Shown here piece after piece: positions 1-10,607 of a stretch of DNA of 64,000 nucleotides (positions are counted from its first letter, which is position 1; each line of letters starts with the position of its first letter). The DNA lies in the NCBI GenBank assembly GCA_963691705.1, contig OY829538.1:17696443-17760442 (forward strand), written 5' to 3'. The stretch is from Viola odorata (taxonomy: Eukaryota > Streptophyta > Magnoliopsida > Malpighiales > Violaceae). Made by a program: the position numbers and the translations under genes. The notes beneath the pieces are model-generated. The model saw only the letters and a list, made by a program, of their open reading frames with translations. It ran no database searches and was not told the DNA's origin.

Positions 1-246
1 ATGGAAGCTAAAGCAAATAACACCTTAATGGATGTTATTCTAGCTACTGGTGCATAAGTGTAAAAATAATCAATACCTTTTTTTGTGTGAACATCTTTTT
101 GCAACCAGTCTGGCTTTAAGAGTTTGAAGGGACCCATCTATAATGTATTTCCTCCTGAATACCCATTTGCAACCTATTGGTTTGGAACCTGGAGGAAGAT
201 CACCTAACACATGTGTTTTTTGACAAAATGAAATCCATTTCATCAT
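1..246 (-). pseudogene. copia reverse transcriptase, N-terminal part (continuation)
   Basis: The minus-strand translation has the copia RT entry motifs: a PPGSKPIGCKWVF-like stretch around bases 190-140, a KARLVAK-like stretch, then KGIDYF and TYAPVAR-like motifs near bases 90-40. These are the template-grip region of copia RT and come well before the catalytic YVDD box, which is outside the window. A frameshift lies near base 205, where the frame hits TGA just before the PPGSKP motif. The segment continues the frame found at 7611-7815 on the other side of the inserted element. The duplicated ATCAT falls inside the Asn-Asp-Glu-Met codons at the junction. Confidence 0.85.
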
Positions 247-1548
247 TGATAGTGCACATTTATTATACGATTTTTTCTCTTTTTTCTGTCCAATTTAGAT
301 CAAGATGGTACTGATTAGTGTCTATTTGCTTCCTATTTATAGAAAAGGACTTAAAGGGAGATTTATCGGGAATGGATGCTATTTGAAGCTATTTTGGCCG
401 ATTATGTTGCTGTCTGGCCCTTGAGGCATTACAGGTTGAGAACAAATCCACGAGATAAGGAAAATGTTTTTTTACATCTTAGGATGCCTACAAACTCGAG
501 ATTTTATTTATTTCATGTTCGGCAAGGAAAGAGATGGTCAGAGGAGACATTTTCGTGTCCAAAAAGGTAATATGTGCCAAAGATGAGTCCTTCTCTAATT
601 AGAACAAAAATACAACTTTTATATATGCTCTCTTTATTCTAAACTTCGGGGAGAGGTTTGGAGACGCTTTGAATCTCTGAAGTGGGGTTGGTTTTTAGAA
701 CCCTAGGGTTCTTAACTTCATTTTCTCTTTTCTTCTTCCTCTTCTTATATTTATATTTACTATTTCGTTTATGAACTAATCTCGATTTCTTAGTAAATAT
801 AATTGATGGTTTTTGATTTAATCAACCGTGAGATATAATCGTGCTTAATATATTCCAATGCTTGTATTTATTTATTTATTTATTACTTGAACGTCATATT
901 GCTTGTGTTTTATTTATAGTTTGATCAATCTATATCTTGCCCAAGCTGTTACAGTCATTCTTGTAGCTTAGCCACTATACGAGGTTGTAGGATAGAGTAG
1001 ACACCTAATACGAAGTCATCAAATCATTGGTCCAATTCGGTTAGAGTAAATAGCTAATTAGGGTTAAAGTCGGCAAGTGCCCTAGATGGGTCTTTCCTCC
1101 AACTTCATGGACTATTTGGTTAAATCTCTCTAAGTGTCTTCTAGGGGTTATTAAACAGTCAAGGTTTGTTCTTAAGTGCATTCTGGACAAGCTTCTCTTA
1201 TGAAGGAAAGAATGAGACCTAAGTGTATCTAGTCTTTATAGCTCATCTACGAGTTTGGAATTGAATATTGTTGAATCTATGATCGGTTGATTTGGAATCA
1301 TAACTGAATATTCATTTTTGCTATGAAGTTTTCTCTTATTTGTTTTCTTCTTTATTCTGCAATTAGTTTAATTAGTTTAACTTTCAATCTCAAACCCGTT
1401 TTGTTTTATTATTTTGTGCATATATGGTCTTTGTCTAGTTTACGTCTTACCCATTCTCCATGGATCGAACCTCTTAGCATTATCTTCAATTTTTTTTTGT
1501 AGCTAGTGATAACTTGTAATTATTTTTGACGGCTTCGACAACCAATCA
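247..1548 (+). repeat. 5' LTR of the Athila-like element
   Basis: Starts TGATAGTGCACATTT and ends GACAACCAATCA. It matches 6318-7605 along its length, with scattered substitutions and small indels. The body contains an AACCCTAGGGTTC palindrome (about 700), the CTTGCCCAAG decamer (936-945) and a T-rich U5 end. A TATATGCTC stretch near 621 is a possible promoter position, but no clear TATA box stands out. A third, truncated copy of the 3' portion lies at 18748-19124. Confidence 0.88.
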
Positions 1549-1551
1549 AAT

Positions 1552-1571
1552 TTTGGCGTCATTGCCGATGA
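1552..1571 (+). promoter_or_regulatory. Primer-binding-like site
   Basis: Directly after the 5' LTR (3 bp spacer) the sequence reads TTTGGCGTCATTGCCGATGA. Athila and Tat elements typically carry TTTGGCGCCGTTGCCGGGGA here, complementary to a tRNA 3' end (tRNA-Asp is usually cited). Several substitutions have accumulated, so priming is probably impaired. Confidence 0.65.
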
Positions 1572-1636
1572 GTGGTGTTAAGGCTTTCCCTAGACGAATC
1601 CAAACTTTTATTTTTATTTTTTATTTGTTTTGTTGA

Positions 1637-2043
1637 ATGTCTAATTTTAATTCTTATTCTCAATTTAACTCTTTTCCTCAGTATTTCGATGTAGACAACT
1701 ATGGTGCAAGGAATGTGACCGCCTATGAAGGATTTTATGGCTCGCCATAGGGGAGTTTTGAATTGTGCTACAATTCATACACATCTAACTGCCTATCGCA
1801 AAGGAGTTATGAACAGTACTATGATTCCTACGCATCTACTCCTAATCACACATGGTAGAACCAAGGAAGTTTCGATTATGAAATGCAACCCGAACCTAAC
1901 TATCAATATCTTCCGCCTCCATAACCTCCATAAAATATAGGATCGTCTAATGAAGATAGGATAAATCAACTGACAGTGATTACGACCAACATAAAGAATC
2001 AAATTAAAGAGGTTGTCTCAAACATGCGAACGATGGTGGACTA
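1637..2043 (+). pseudogene. Gag-like Asn/Tyr/Ser-rich reading frame, broken
   Basis: From the ATG at 1637 one frame stays readable to a stop ending at 2043. It is interrupted by in-frame stops near 1748, 1857, 1932 and 1938. The product is rich in Tyr, Asn, Ser and Phe at the start, then Pro-rich, then ends in a short heptad-like stretch (EDRINQLT ... IKNQIKEVV). The position just after the primer-binding site suggests the N-terminal part of a gag gene. I see no retrotransposon-gag core and no zinc knuckle, so function is inferred from position only. Confidence 0.35.
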
Positions 2044-3223
2044 AAGGCTCTAAGAGGCAACTTAGGTGAACTTTGGATACTTAGGAAAGCTTCATGAATA
2101 AATCTCGGTAGAAGAGGACGTGTTGAACTACTAGGAAAGAATGCCTTCTCCAACTCTACCCAACTGAGCTGATTTGCAGCTTGCCTAATATGATGCTCTA
2201 GAACTTGAACCAAAGGTTTTAAGACAAACCATCTCTGCCCAATCAGACCACGAATCATCCTATCAATCACATAGATCAATATTTACAGAAATTAGATGGT
2301 GATGAGTATTTGAGTGTAGGGGATAATTTCTCTACCGTAATTCAAAGGGGATTACCATCTAAGTGCAATGACCAAGGTGATGATTCAATGGAGATTGAGG
2401 AGCTTTTTATGACTAAGGAAGAGCAACCAAAATTGGTGGATCATTGATGCTTACCTTCAGAGCCTAGTGTTTTCACAATACCGCCCTTTCTAACTCTTCC
2501 CAACAGAGCTGATACAGAGCTTGCTCAAGACGCAAGTCCAGAACTGGTGACAGAAGTTGTTGCCCAGCCAAATCAGCCAAATCAAACTTAGAATCATTCT
2601 AAAGTTTTCGTGGATCATGAGACATATTATGGAGGCTTTTCACTGCATCGAGCCAATGAAAAATTTGAGGGAAATTGAGAAAGAGAAAGTTGGGGATATG
2701 AGTTCCAATGCTGTTATGTGTAAAATGGAGATTCTTAAACTTACTAATTATATTGATTCTTTTATTGAATCACACTTTGCTCACAATATTTTTCTCCCAT
2801 TTGTTTTGTAGAAACCCAAATCAAAATTCGAATCATGCCATAATTACCTACAACATGCTTTTCTTGAATACCATCCACTTCATGACATCATTCACATCAA
2901 ACTAAGTGCATGGAAAACATTTAGTAGAATTAGTTGATATAGTGAATCTTGAAACGTCAAGCCTAGGACTGTAAATAAGGGCACTTCGTGGGAGGCAACC
3001 CACGTGTTCTTTCCAATTATTAGTATTTTTTTAAAGTATTTTGGTGTATCTTTTCCTTTAGACTTTCTATTTAATCTCCTCTTTCTTTTAAGTGGACAAA
3101 AGAAGTGCATCAATCATACTCTTGAGAAGCAGTGAAGCTTATAGTTAGCTTGGTGATCGCTAGTCGAGAGTGTCAAAATAGTTGTAAGAGTAGATAAGAA
3201 TCAAGGGAGAGTTAAACTTATCA
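2044..3223. other. Interior of the Athila-like element, no intact gene
   Basis: Decayed interior with only short frames. The recognisable landmark is GTGGGAGGCAACCCACG at 2987-3003, which in Athila-type elements lies just past the integrase end. The whole pol gene therefore seems to have been removed between about 2500 and 2950. The duplicated wording AACTCTTCCCAACAGAGCTGA (2497) and CAACTCTACCCAACTGAGC (2153) hints at an internal duplication about 340 bp apart. Confidence 0.4.
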
Positions 3224-4082
3224 TGACCCACAAGGGTTTGTAGATAGTGGTAAGAGGATCGTCCGCAGAGACTCCTGAGGTGTGTAGTTTTCGGCTGACT
3301 TCCTCGTCACTAGATTTGTTGGTTTGATTCTGGAACTAAAAATAAAAGAATAACGATTAAATGGTAAAATAAGCTTGGTCAAGGGCTTGGCCAAGGTGAA
3401 ATAACAGTGTTGGAAATTCAAAGGGTGGAGATTCCCGGTAAGGGCACCTGGTGAGCTACGTTCCTTAGGATTTGATCATTGATTTAGTGATGTTTACCTT
3501 CATTTTTGTAGTACCGCTATAGAATGCAAGGACTCCTATACACTCCTACTTCCCTCATCTTCTAATTCCCTAGTGGGTACTCCCTACTAAGCAATCCTAA
3601 CCAAATAGCACCTTGCTGGTTAAAGGGTTTACTACTTTGGTTGATAGTATGAATTGATTGAAAAGTAGCATAATCAGCATCAAGTGTATAGGGGAAGATA
3701 GTACCTAACTCAAGCTACCTCATAGTCGAGGCCCTACGTTGTCAATCTGGTTTGAGTTATACTATTTATTTTCTCTAGCCTACGCGAGACTAGTTGTCTA
3801 CTTGGCCTATCCGGTTTCGCTCGTCCCCTTCAAGGTTGACTGCAAGTTTTAAGTTATAGTTCAAGAGTGATCAGTTCTAGATTTTAACAAGAAAGTGATT
3901 TTATAAAATCAGTAAACAAACAGTTATGAAAAATGAAAGTTATTAAGAATGATTAGATCTCACAAACCATAGGAACACAACTCGGTTGGCCCTTACCAAG
4001 AATAGATGTCTAGTCAGACATACTCATGGATGAAAATAACTTATAAGAAGGGTTTCTAGCAGCTTATAAGCTTCACTGCTTC
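3126..4082. repeat. 18 bp perfect inverted repeat bracketing the inverted LTR relic
   Basis: GAAGCAGTGAAGCTTATA at 3126-3143 recurs as its exact reverse complement at 4065-4082. The arms enclose about 920 bp that matches other LTRs only in the opposite orientation to the host element. The arms may mark an inversion or fold-back junction. No target duplication was recognised. Confidence 0.7.
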
Positions 4083-4180
4083 CTAGTCCTACTCTATCTC
4101 TTTCAAAAATAAAAGAAAATGATAAAAGAAAATTAAAGATAAAGATTATTATTTTTCAAAGATCAAATATTGTTCAAGAG
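3224..4180 (-). repeat. Inverted relic LTR of a second Athila-like family
   Basis: The reverse complement parallels the LTR split between 10613-11396 and 17086-17649. Shared landmarks are the paired decamers CTTGGTCAAG (3374-3383) and CTTGGCCAAG (3386-3395), and a block around 3605-3640 (CACCTTGCTGG, AAAGGGTTTACTA) that corresponds to 17190-17215 in the other orientation. It also has the AGAGGATCG...CAGAGACTCC motif near 3252, which recurs near 52890 and 57222. The left edge TGACCC (3224) is plausible as an LTR end; the right edge is uncertain. Confidence 0.5.
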
Positions 4181-6300
4181 GGAGATCCAGTTAAGGATTC
4201 TTGTTGATAATCTTCAATGTAGCTGATCCCTCAAATCCTGTCATCCATCGCAATCGCCACCTCGCATCCTTGCTGCGCCCAAAGTCTCATGCCGCAGTCT
4301 GTCTCTATCGCTTCTGTCTTGGCCAAGCCTGCGGCCAAGACAGTTTCGAATGTCTGATTTGTGCTGGCAGTAGATGTTCTCCTTCTTATCAGCCTCCAAG
4401 TAATTTTGGAAAAGTAGGGAGAATCCATGGAAATCAATGGCTTTACTGCCTAAATTATAAGTAATTAGACAGTAAAAGTATGAGAAATTAATGCTCAATC
4501 ACTTGGGCAAGCAACATAATGACCACCCACGAAGCAAGTGTGGGGGAACATTAATGGTTGGACACATTTTTTGCGGGAGCATAGAGGCTAGTTCAAGTTT
4601 CCAGAACTCTGTTACTATTGTTGTTGCTGCAAACTCCTCTCTTGCCCAAGACATAAAGATTCTCGACAATTCTTCTTGAGACAGAGCGCTTGTTCGCCAC
4701 AATGAGCTCCTAAACTGAATCTTTCCTCTTCTATAGTTAATGGACATCCAACTGCTACATCAAATTCCCCAGGTCGTGTCTTTCTTCTTATTCTTTTTGC
4801 TCGTCTATTTTTTCCCCTTTCTTTTGCATTGAGGACAATGTATCTCTTAAGTGTGTGTGTGTGGTGGGGGGGAGGGGATTAGACATGTGTTTGCTATTTT
4901 AGGGTTGTTTTTAGTTTATTTGTGCAAGTTTCGTGTCTTGTATTTTTCAAACTTTAAAAAAAAATCAAAAAATCTAAATAAAATTTTTTTAGTATCTTTT
5001 TATTTTTAAACTTTCCTTGATGAGTTTGAACTAATGATGATGCATATTGGATGATTCTTGAGCATTTGCACAACTGTATGACATTCATGGACTTGCTTGT
5101 TTGGTTTTATATACTTTTGCTTACCCATAATCTAAAGTAATCACAAATGTTTTGAGCTTTCATGCCATATTTATTGATTGTGTGCAATGCATGACCAATA
5201 TATATTAACCTTGCATCAGACCCTGGGTAGATACATGATTAGACATGGGATAACAATGACATGGTAGAGGATTTTTTCTTGAATCGTTTGAGTCTTTCTA
5301 GCTTTCCCTTTGGCATATTAATCCTTTGTCCCCCATTTTGAGCCTTTTAATTTCCCCTTTCTTGATATCCAATTTGAGACCCCCCTTTTCTACTAAACTT
5401 TACCCGTCCTTAGTAAACAACTAGTAGGCAATCCATACGAAGTTGCTGACTTTAAGTTGAGGATGCATATGAGTTTGTTGCTATCATGACCGGGATGAAA
5501 GTAGTTTTTGACGAAAGGATTGATAAGGAGTTGTGCTGGAAAGAGAACAAGAGAAGTGTGAGATTGATGCTGTATTGGACAAAAAAAAGAAAACAAGAAG
5601 GAAAGTGTACCATGTGCTTGCTTAAAAAGAAAGAAAAAGAATGTGTTTTGAAAAGAAAGAAGGAACACAAGAAAAATGAAGAAAAGAATAAAAAAAGAGA
5701 AAAGAAGAAGAAAGAAAACAAGTACATGAAATGATTCAGAACCACTCCAAGAACAAGAAGAAGACTTCTTATGCACTTCAAGGTTTATACATGAAACATT
5801 ATGGCTCCTGCCCAAGCTACGTTTTGATGTTGTTCTAGTGCTGCTTGCTGCCCTTCACCGTTTGCTAAGGATTTTTATTTATGGTTACTTTTTCTCCCTT
5901 TTTCTTATCCTTTCCTTATTTTACCACACCTTACTCTTACCACTCTTGATTATCAGAATGCCCATGCATGTGTATCTTTCACTCGGTTCACATTCAAGTT
6001 TAATGTATGTTATGTTTGTTGTGTTGATTTGAGTGTAAACACCTAGCTAGAGACAGAGTGTAGAGTGCAAACACTTATCTTGAGAGGATTGCTTTTGATC
6101 ATAAGTGATTGGGAAAGTCTTTCCCTTGAGGTCGTTATCAATTGGGCAAGATGCAGATGCTTATTTAGGCTTGTACCAGGTTTGCTTTGTATGGTTAAAT
6201 GCGCATGATATTTTCTCCTTTTTGCTTAGTTGTGTCATTATTATGAGGGGGAGTGTTTTTATGTTTTTATTTGTTCCAATGCTTGAGGGCAAGCATTGGG
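4181..6300. other. 3' interior of the Athila-like element; low-complexity, no gene recognised
   Basis: No credible protein-coding gene. Landmarks are CTTGGCCAAG (4318-4327), an A+G-rich tract (5575-5730) that reads as a Lys/Glu-rich frame on plus and a Phe-rich frame on minus, a G-rich run after AAGTGTGTGTG (4848-4878), and AAGTGTGGGGGAACATT (about 4537), which resembles the polypurine tract. A second polypurine-like run inside suggests that an older LTR junction was swallowed. I regard the long frames in the A+G tract as composition artefacts. Confidence 0.5.
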
Positions 6301-6317
6301 GTTAGTGTGGGGGAATT
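6301..6317 (+). promoter_or_regulatory. Polypurine tract
   Basis: GTTAGTGTGGGGGAATT lies directly before the 3' LTR start TGATAGTG. This is the usual plus-strand primer position. The same arrangement (GTGTGGGGGG then ATT then TGATTG) occurs in reverse complement at 57631-57649. Confidence 0.75.
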
Positions 6318-7605
6318 TGATAGTGCGCATGTATTATACGATTTATTCTCTCTTTTCTGTCCAATTTTGATCAAGATGCTACTGATTAGTGTCTATTTGC
6401 TTCTTATTTGCAGAAAAGGACTTAGAGAGAGATTTATTGAGAATGCATGCTATTTGAAGCTATTTTGGCCGATTATGTTGTTGTCTGACCCTTGACGCAT
6501 TATAGGAAGACTACAAATCCACAAGACAAAAGGAAAATACGTTTTTACATCTTAGGACGCCTACAAACTCGGGATTTTATTTATTTCATGTCCATCAAGG
6601 GAAGAGATGGTCAGAGGAGACGTTTTCGTGTCTAAAAAGGAAAGGAGTCCTTCTCTAATTAGAATTGGAATAAATCTCCTATATATATATATATACTTTC
6701 CTTACTCTAAACTTCGAGGAGAGGTTTGGAGAGGCTTTGAATCTCTAACGAGGGGTTAGTTTTCAAAACCCTAGGGTTCTTAACTTCATTTTCTCTTTTC
6801 TTCTTCCTCTTCTTATATTTATATTTGCTATTTCATTTATGAACTAATCTCGATTTCCTAGTAAGGATAATTGAAAGTTTTTGATTCATTCAACCATGAG
6901 ATCTAATCGTGCTTAATATATTCCAATGCTTGTATTTATTTATTTATTACTTGAACGTCATATTACTTGTGTTTGATTTATGGTTTGATTAATCTATGTC
7001 TTGCCCAAGCTATTACAGTTATTCTTGCAGCTTAGCCACTATACCAGACTGTAGGGTAGAGTAGACACCTAATACAAAGTCATCATATCATTGGTCCAAT
7101 ACGGTTATAGTAAATAACTAATTAGGGTTAAAATCGGCAAGTGCCTTGTACGTCTTGCCCAAGGTGGGTCTTTCCTCCACTTTATGGACTATTTGGTTAA
7201 ATCCCTCTATGTGCCTTCTAGGGGTTATTAAACAGTCAAAATTTGTTCTTAAGTGCCTTCTAGACAAGCTTCTCTTACGAAGGAAAATAGGAGACCTAAG
7301 TGCACTTGGTCTCTATAGCTCATCTACGAGTTTGGAATTGAATATTGTTGAATCTATGATCGGTTGATTTGGAATCATAAAGGAAATTTTCTCTTATTTG
7401 TTTTCTTCTTTATTCTGCAATTAGTTTAATTAGTTGAACTTTCAATCTCAAACCTATTTTGTTTTATTTTTGTGTGCATATCTAGTATTTGTCTAGTTTA
7501 CATCTTGCTCATTCTCTGTGAATCAAATCTCTTATCATTATCTTCAATCTTTTTTGTAGCTAGTGATTAGTTGTACTTATTTTTTACGACTTCGACAACC
7601 AATCA
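6318..7605 (+). repeat. 3' LTR of the Athila-like element
   Basis: Starts TGATAGTGCGCATG and ends GACAACCAATCA, followed by the ATCAT duplication. Compared with the 5' copy it has an extra segment GTACGTCTTGCCCAAG near 7148-7163 and lacks about 20 bp near 7380. A TATATATATATA run is present at 6681-6694. Confidence 0.88.
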
Positions 7606-7610
7606 ATCAT

Positions 7611-7815
7611 TAATAGCCTCATTCCATAAAGATTCATCCCTTGAAGTCATTGCTTCACTAAAGGTCTTTGGATCTTCTTCAATGTGCATAGTCATGGGCA
7701 TTACTTTGTAAATGTCATCCCTACTTCCTTCCATTAGGAAGGATACAAAATCAGGATCAAGTCCCTTTTTTCTTCTTTGCCTTTGACTCCTTCTAGGTTC
7801 TTGTTGTGTTTCCAT
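7611..7815 (-). pseudogene. copia polyprotein linker and reverse transcriptase start
   Basis: About 68 residues on the minus strand: a basic RRSQRQRRKKG segment, then a stretch leading to SLWNEAIND-like residues. In copia polyproteins this is the poorly conserved integrase-RT linker followed by the first RT residues. The frame ends at the ATCAT junction and its next codons appear at base 246. This is clean evidence that the 247-7605 insertion disrupted a once continuous gene. Confidence 0.85.
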
Positions 7816-7854
7816 AACTTTATGTTTTCCTTTTAATGAACCAACTTAGTCATT

Positions 7855-8996
7855 CTAAGACTCTTGTGGCATCAAAGGTTCATTTACAAGTATTGGTTCA
7901 GAGTTGGCTTCATTAAGAATTTTTTTCTCAATGAAGTGAACATCTTTAGATTCTTCAATTACATTAGAATCTAAATTCAACAACATATATGCTTTTAAAT
8001 TTTCTGCATACCCCACAAAAATACTCTTCCAAGCTCTTGGTCCTATCTTTACCCTTTTAGGATAAAGAACTCTATAGAATGCCAAACAACCCCATACTTT
8101 GAAGTAACTGATATTGGGCTTTCTTCCTCTCCATGTTTCATATGGAGAAACCTTTGTATTCTTGAAAGGAATTTGATTATGTACATGACATGGTTTTAAC
8201 AAAGCTTCACTTCACAAATTAATTGGTGCTTTAGTATATAATAGCATAAAATTTACCATTCATTTAAAGTTCGATTTTTCCTTTCAACCAATCCATTTTA
8301 TTGAGGTGTATAAGGTGCATCGGTCTAATGTATAACTCCATTCTTTTGACAAAAACATGAGAATTCAGAAGAAAAATATTCATCACCTCTATCACTACGT
8401 AGAATCTTAATTTTCTTTTCTTTTTGAGTCTCTACAGTAGCTTTATACATCTTAAACATGTTAAATGCTTGATCCTTAGTTTTCATCAAATAAACATGCG
8501 TATATGTAGAATGATCATCAATAAAGGTTATGAAATATCTATTTCCTCCTCTAGTTAAGATGTCATTCAATTCACAAATATCATAATGAATTAGTTCTAA
8601 TAAACCAGTTTGTCTTTCAACACTTGAAAAGGTTTTCCTAGTCATTTTTGCTTGAATACAAATTTCGCATTTATCTCGATGTTCATTATTATAATCAATT
8701 AGTTATTCTTTAGACATGAATTTCAATGTTCTACAAGTAATAATATGTGCTAAACGATTATGCCATAAAGAAAAAGAATCAACGATATAAGCAAAAACAT
8801 TATTCTTATTAATATCAATTGTAATAGAACATAACTTGAACATTCCCTCACAAGAGTATCCCTTTCCCATAAACACTACATTCTTGGAAAATATCACTTT
8901 ATCTGCTTCTATGACCACTTTGAATCCTTTCTTACTAAGTAAAGTAGTAGAAACTAGGTTCTTTCTAATATCTGGAACATACAAGACATTAGGCAA
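7855..8996 (-). pseudogene. copia integrase (GAG-pre-integrase plus catalytic core), broken
   Basis: Minus-strand fragments in order: 8996-8703 ends in SLWHNRLAHI, the GAG-pre-integrase/HHCC zinc region. 8645-8325 holds the first catalytic Asp (YDICELN) and FITFIDDHS, then the second Asp in LRSDRGDEY. 8324-8203 reads through stops to the ERKNRT region expected to hold the third acidic residue. 8202-7855 is the integrase C-terminal part (PYETWRGRKPN, VWGCLAF, FVGYAEN). The chain is recognisable end to end but has several frameshifts and stops, so no active enzyme is expected. Confidence 0.85.
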
Positions 8997-9020
8997 AGTT
9001 AACTTCTTCCCGGATGAAAA

Positions 9021-9245
9021 CTAAACTTCAATTGTTCCTTGTCCTAGAACCCTTGCAGTAGCATTATTTCCCATCATCACTTGTCTATCTTCTTCGACAT
9101 CTTCAAATTCCTTGAACATATTCTTGTCCTTGAAGATGTGCACGGTGACACTATAATTATAAAACCACTCAATTGATTTTTTCATGGATGCCATGCTAAT
9201 TTCAGTAACCATGTTGATATGCATTTTAGAGACCATGGCAACCAA
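9021..9245 (-). pseudogene. copia aspartic protease, catalytic triad lost
   Basis: The frame contains DKNMFKEFEDVEEDRQVMMG and NNATARVLGQGTIEV, characteristic of copia proteases. The catalytic D-S-G-A tetrad expected just upstream of the His-Ile-like segment is replaced by NYSV in this reading, so the protease is inactive. It overlaps the end of the gag fragment in another frame, which points to a frameshift between gag and protease. Confidence 0.75.
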
Positions 9246-10120
9246 ATCAATGGTTTCAACAAAAAATACCTTTTTAGTTTTGAATTTCTTAAGGAACCGT
9301 CCTTCTTGAAGTGCCTTGGTTTACCGCAGTGGAAACAACTAAGATTTTTCTTTTTCTTGAAATTGTTGTGGTCGGAGAATTTCCTCTTGTTTCCAGCAAA
9401 TTTCTGCTTTTTGGTTCCAAACTCAATCATATTAACCTTGGTTCCAAACTCATGAGATTGAGCCCGACTTCGAGTCTCTTCCTCAATTCTCAAATCTTTA
9501 ATGAGTCGATCTATAGTAAATTTTTCAGAAGAGTGTAGGAGTTTATTTCTATAATTATTCTAAGACGATGGTAATTTTGCAATTATAACACTTACTTGTA
9601 GAAGTCCAGAAACAACCACCTAAATGTCCTTGTGTTTGGAAACCAACACTAGTAAATCGTCCACTTGATTTACTACTGACTTCTTGTCATTCATGGGAAA
9701 TTCAAGGGATTTTAGAATCAAAAACTTGTTCATACCTTGTTGTTCAGTGTTGTATTTTTGCTCCAATGCATCCCAAATTTCTTTTGGCTTTTAGTAGGAT
9801 CAGAGCAGATCATACAGTCACTAAGATAATGTGTTCATGATGTATCCTCTACACTGAACTTCATCATCTTCACGCTTCTTCCTCTCTACCTTGACATTAT
9901 GAGAGTCTTTTAGTGTTGCATTAGGAATTTGTACCAATGTTGGATCATGGACATATGCAATCTTGTATTCTATAATAAAAAAACAACACTTTGTCATTCC
10001 ATTGATTGAAAGAGGTTCCATCAACGCGTTCCAGATTGAAGTCACAATTCATCTCTTTGAGAGATGTTCCCAAAAACTTTGTTGGCTCCATAATTGTTGT
10101 ATAAATACTTTAAGATTGTT
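9182..10120 (-). pseudogene. copia gag with zinc knuckle, broken
   Basis: Two main minus-strand pieces. 10045-9821 is the N-terminal gag (FIIEYKIAYVHD, followed by REDDEVQCRGYIMNTLS). 9493-9182 is the C-terminal gag with a basic tract and the knuckle CFHCGKPRHFKKDG, where the last Cys of CX2CX4HX4C is Gly. Frameshifts separate the pieces. Gag forms the particle and binds RNA through this knuckle; the lost Cys fits the generally dead state. Confidence 0.75.
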
Positions 10121-10141
10121 AGAACTTTTAGGCTTTGATAG

Positions 10142-10607
10142 TGTAAGCACTACCCTTATAGTATTTATTGCCTCCCACAATGATTGCTCCGGGTTATGAC
10201 AGTTCTACTTCTAGGTTTTCACAAAGCCTCGAGGAATAATTCTAATTGTAATTATCAAACTTCCTCTTGTGTATTTTATAAGAGAATGAAAAAGAAATAA
10301 AGATGAAAAAAGTGATTTGTCTCTAAAATTGATTTCTAGAGTTCGTTATAACTTATAAGTGACTTTTTATGAGGATTCACACATGTTCATGAAGAGTCAC
10401 ACATGTTTATGAATAGTCACACTTGTTCAAGATAACTGTTGAAACCAACAATTGTCTTAAATAGTTGTTATATAAAAGACATGTCTGTTAATTACACATC
10501 TTCATTAATAATTAATTTCAGAATTAAAATTAAATTCGAAAATAAATTCTTCAAAATCCAAAAATAAATTATTTTATTTCCTTTTGTTTGTATTACAATC
10601 TCCAACA
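10142..10607 (-). repeat. copia 5' LTR
   Basis: On the minus strand it starts TGTTGGAGATTGTAATAC and ends GTGCTTACA, and is about 466 bp. Directly downstream (10131-10142) lies ACTATCAAAGCC, two changes from the common copia primer site GGTATCAGAGCC (initiator Met tRNA). The flank at 10608-10612 is GATAC; the partner duplication is outside the window. Confidence 0.85.

Larger units (their letters stand above)
247..7605 (+). mobile_element. Non-autonomous Athila-like LTR element with 5 bp TSD
   Basis: Two related direct LTRs (247-1548, 6318-7605), each TG...CA, enclose about 4.8 kb. The flanks are exact 5 bp duplications, ATCAT at 242-246 and 7606-7610. A primer-binding-like site follows the 5' LTR and a G-rich polypurine tract precedes the 3' LTR. 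The interior has no recognisable protease, RT or integrase. It keeps the junction motif GTGGGAGGCAACCCACG (2987-3003), which its reverse complement marks next to integrase at about 46140, and a GAGGACAATGT...AAGTGTG motif near 4832 that I associate with Athila-type 3' regions. I infer a deletion derivative mobilised in trans. LTR indels, such as an extra CTTGCCCAAG segment at 7154 in the 3' copy, indicate an old insertion. Confidence 0.88.
1..10607 (-). mobile_element. Ty1/copia retrotransposon, interrupted, 3' end outside window
   Basis: Read on the minus strand, the order is 5' LTR (10142-10607), a degenerate initiator-Met primer-binding site (10131-10142), gag with a zinc knuckle, protease, integrase and the start of reverse transcriptase. 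That is the copia order (integrase before RT). The RT frame breaks at 7606 and resumes at 246, because a gypsy-type element (247-7605) sits in it. The rest of RT, RNase H and the 3' LTR would lie left of base 1. All domains carry frameshifts or stops, so the element is dead. Copia identity is secure; the lineage within copia is not assigned. Confidence 0.9.

Noticed and set aside
4201..4747. Overlapping frames on both strands
   Set aside because: No domain and no codon bias visible; inside the non-coding interior of the Athila-like element.
5393..5815. Long minus-strand Phe-rich frames and a plus-strand Lys-rich frame over the same A+G tract
   Set aside because: Strand composition explains both; no domain, and the region is the low-complexity 3' interior of an LTR element.
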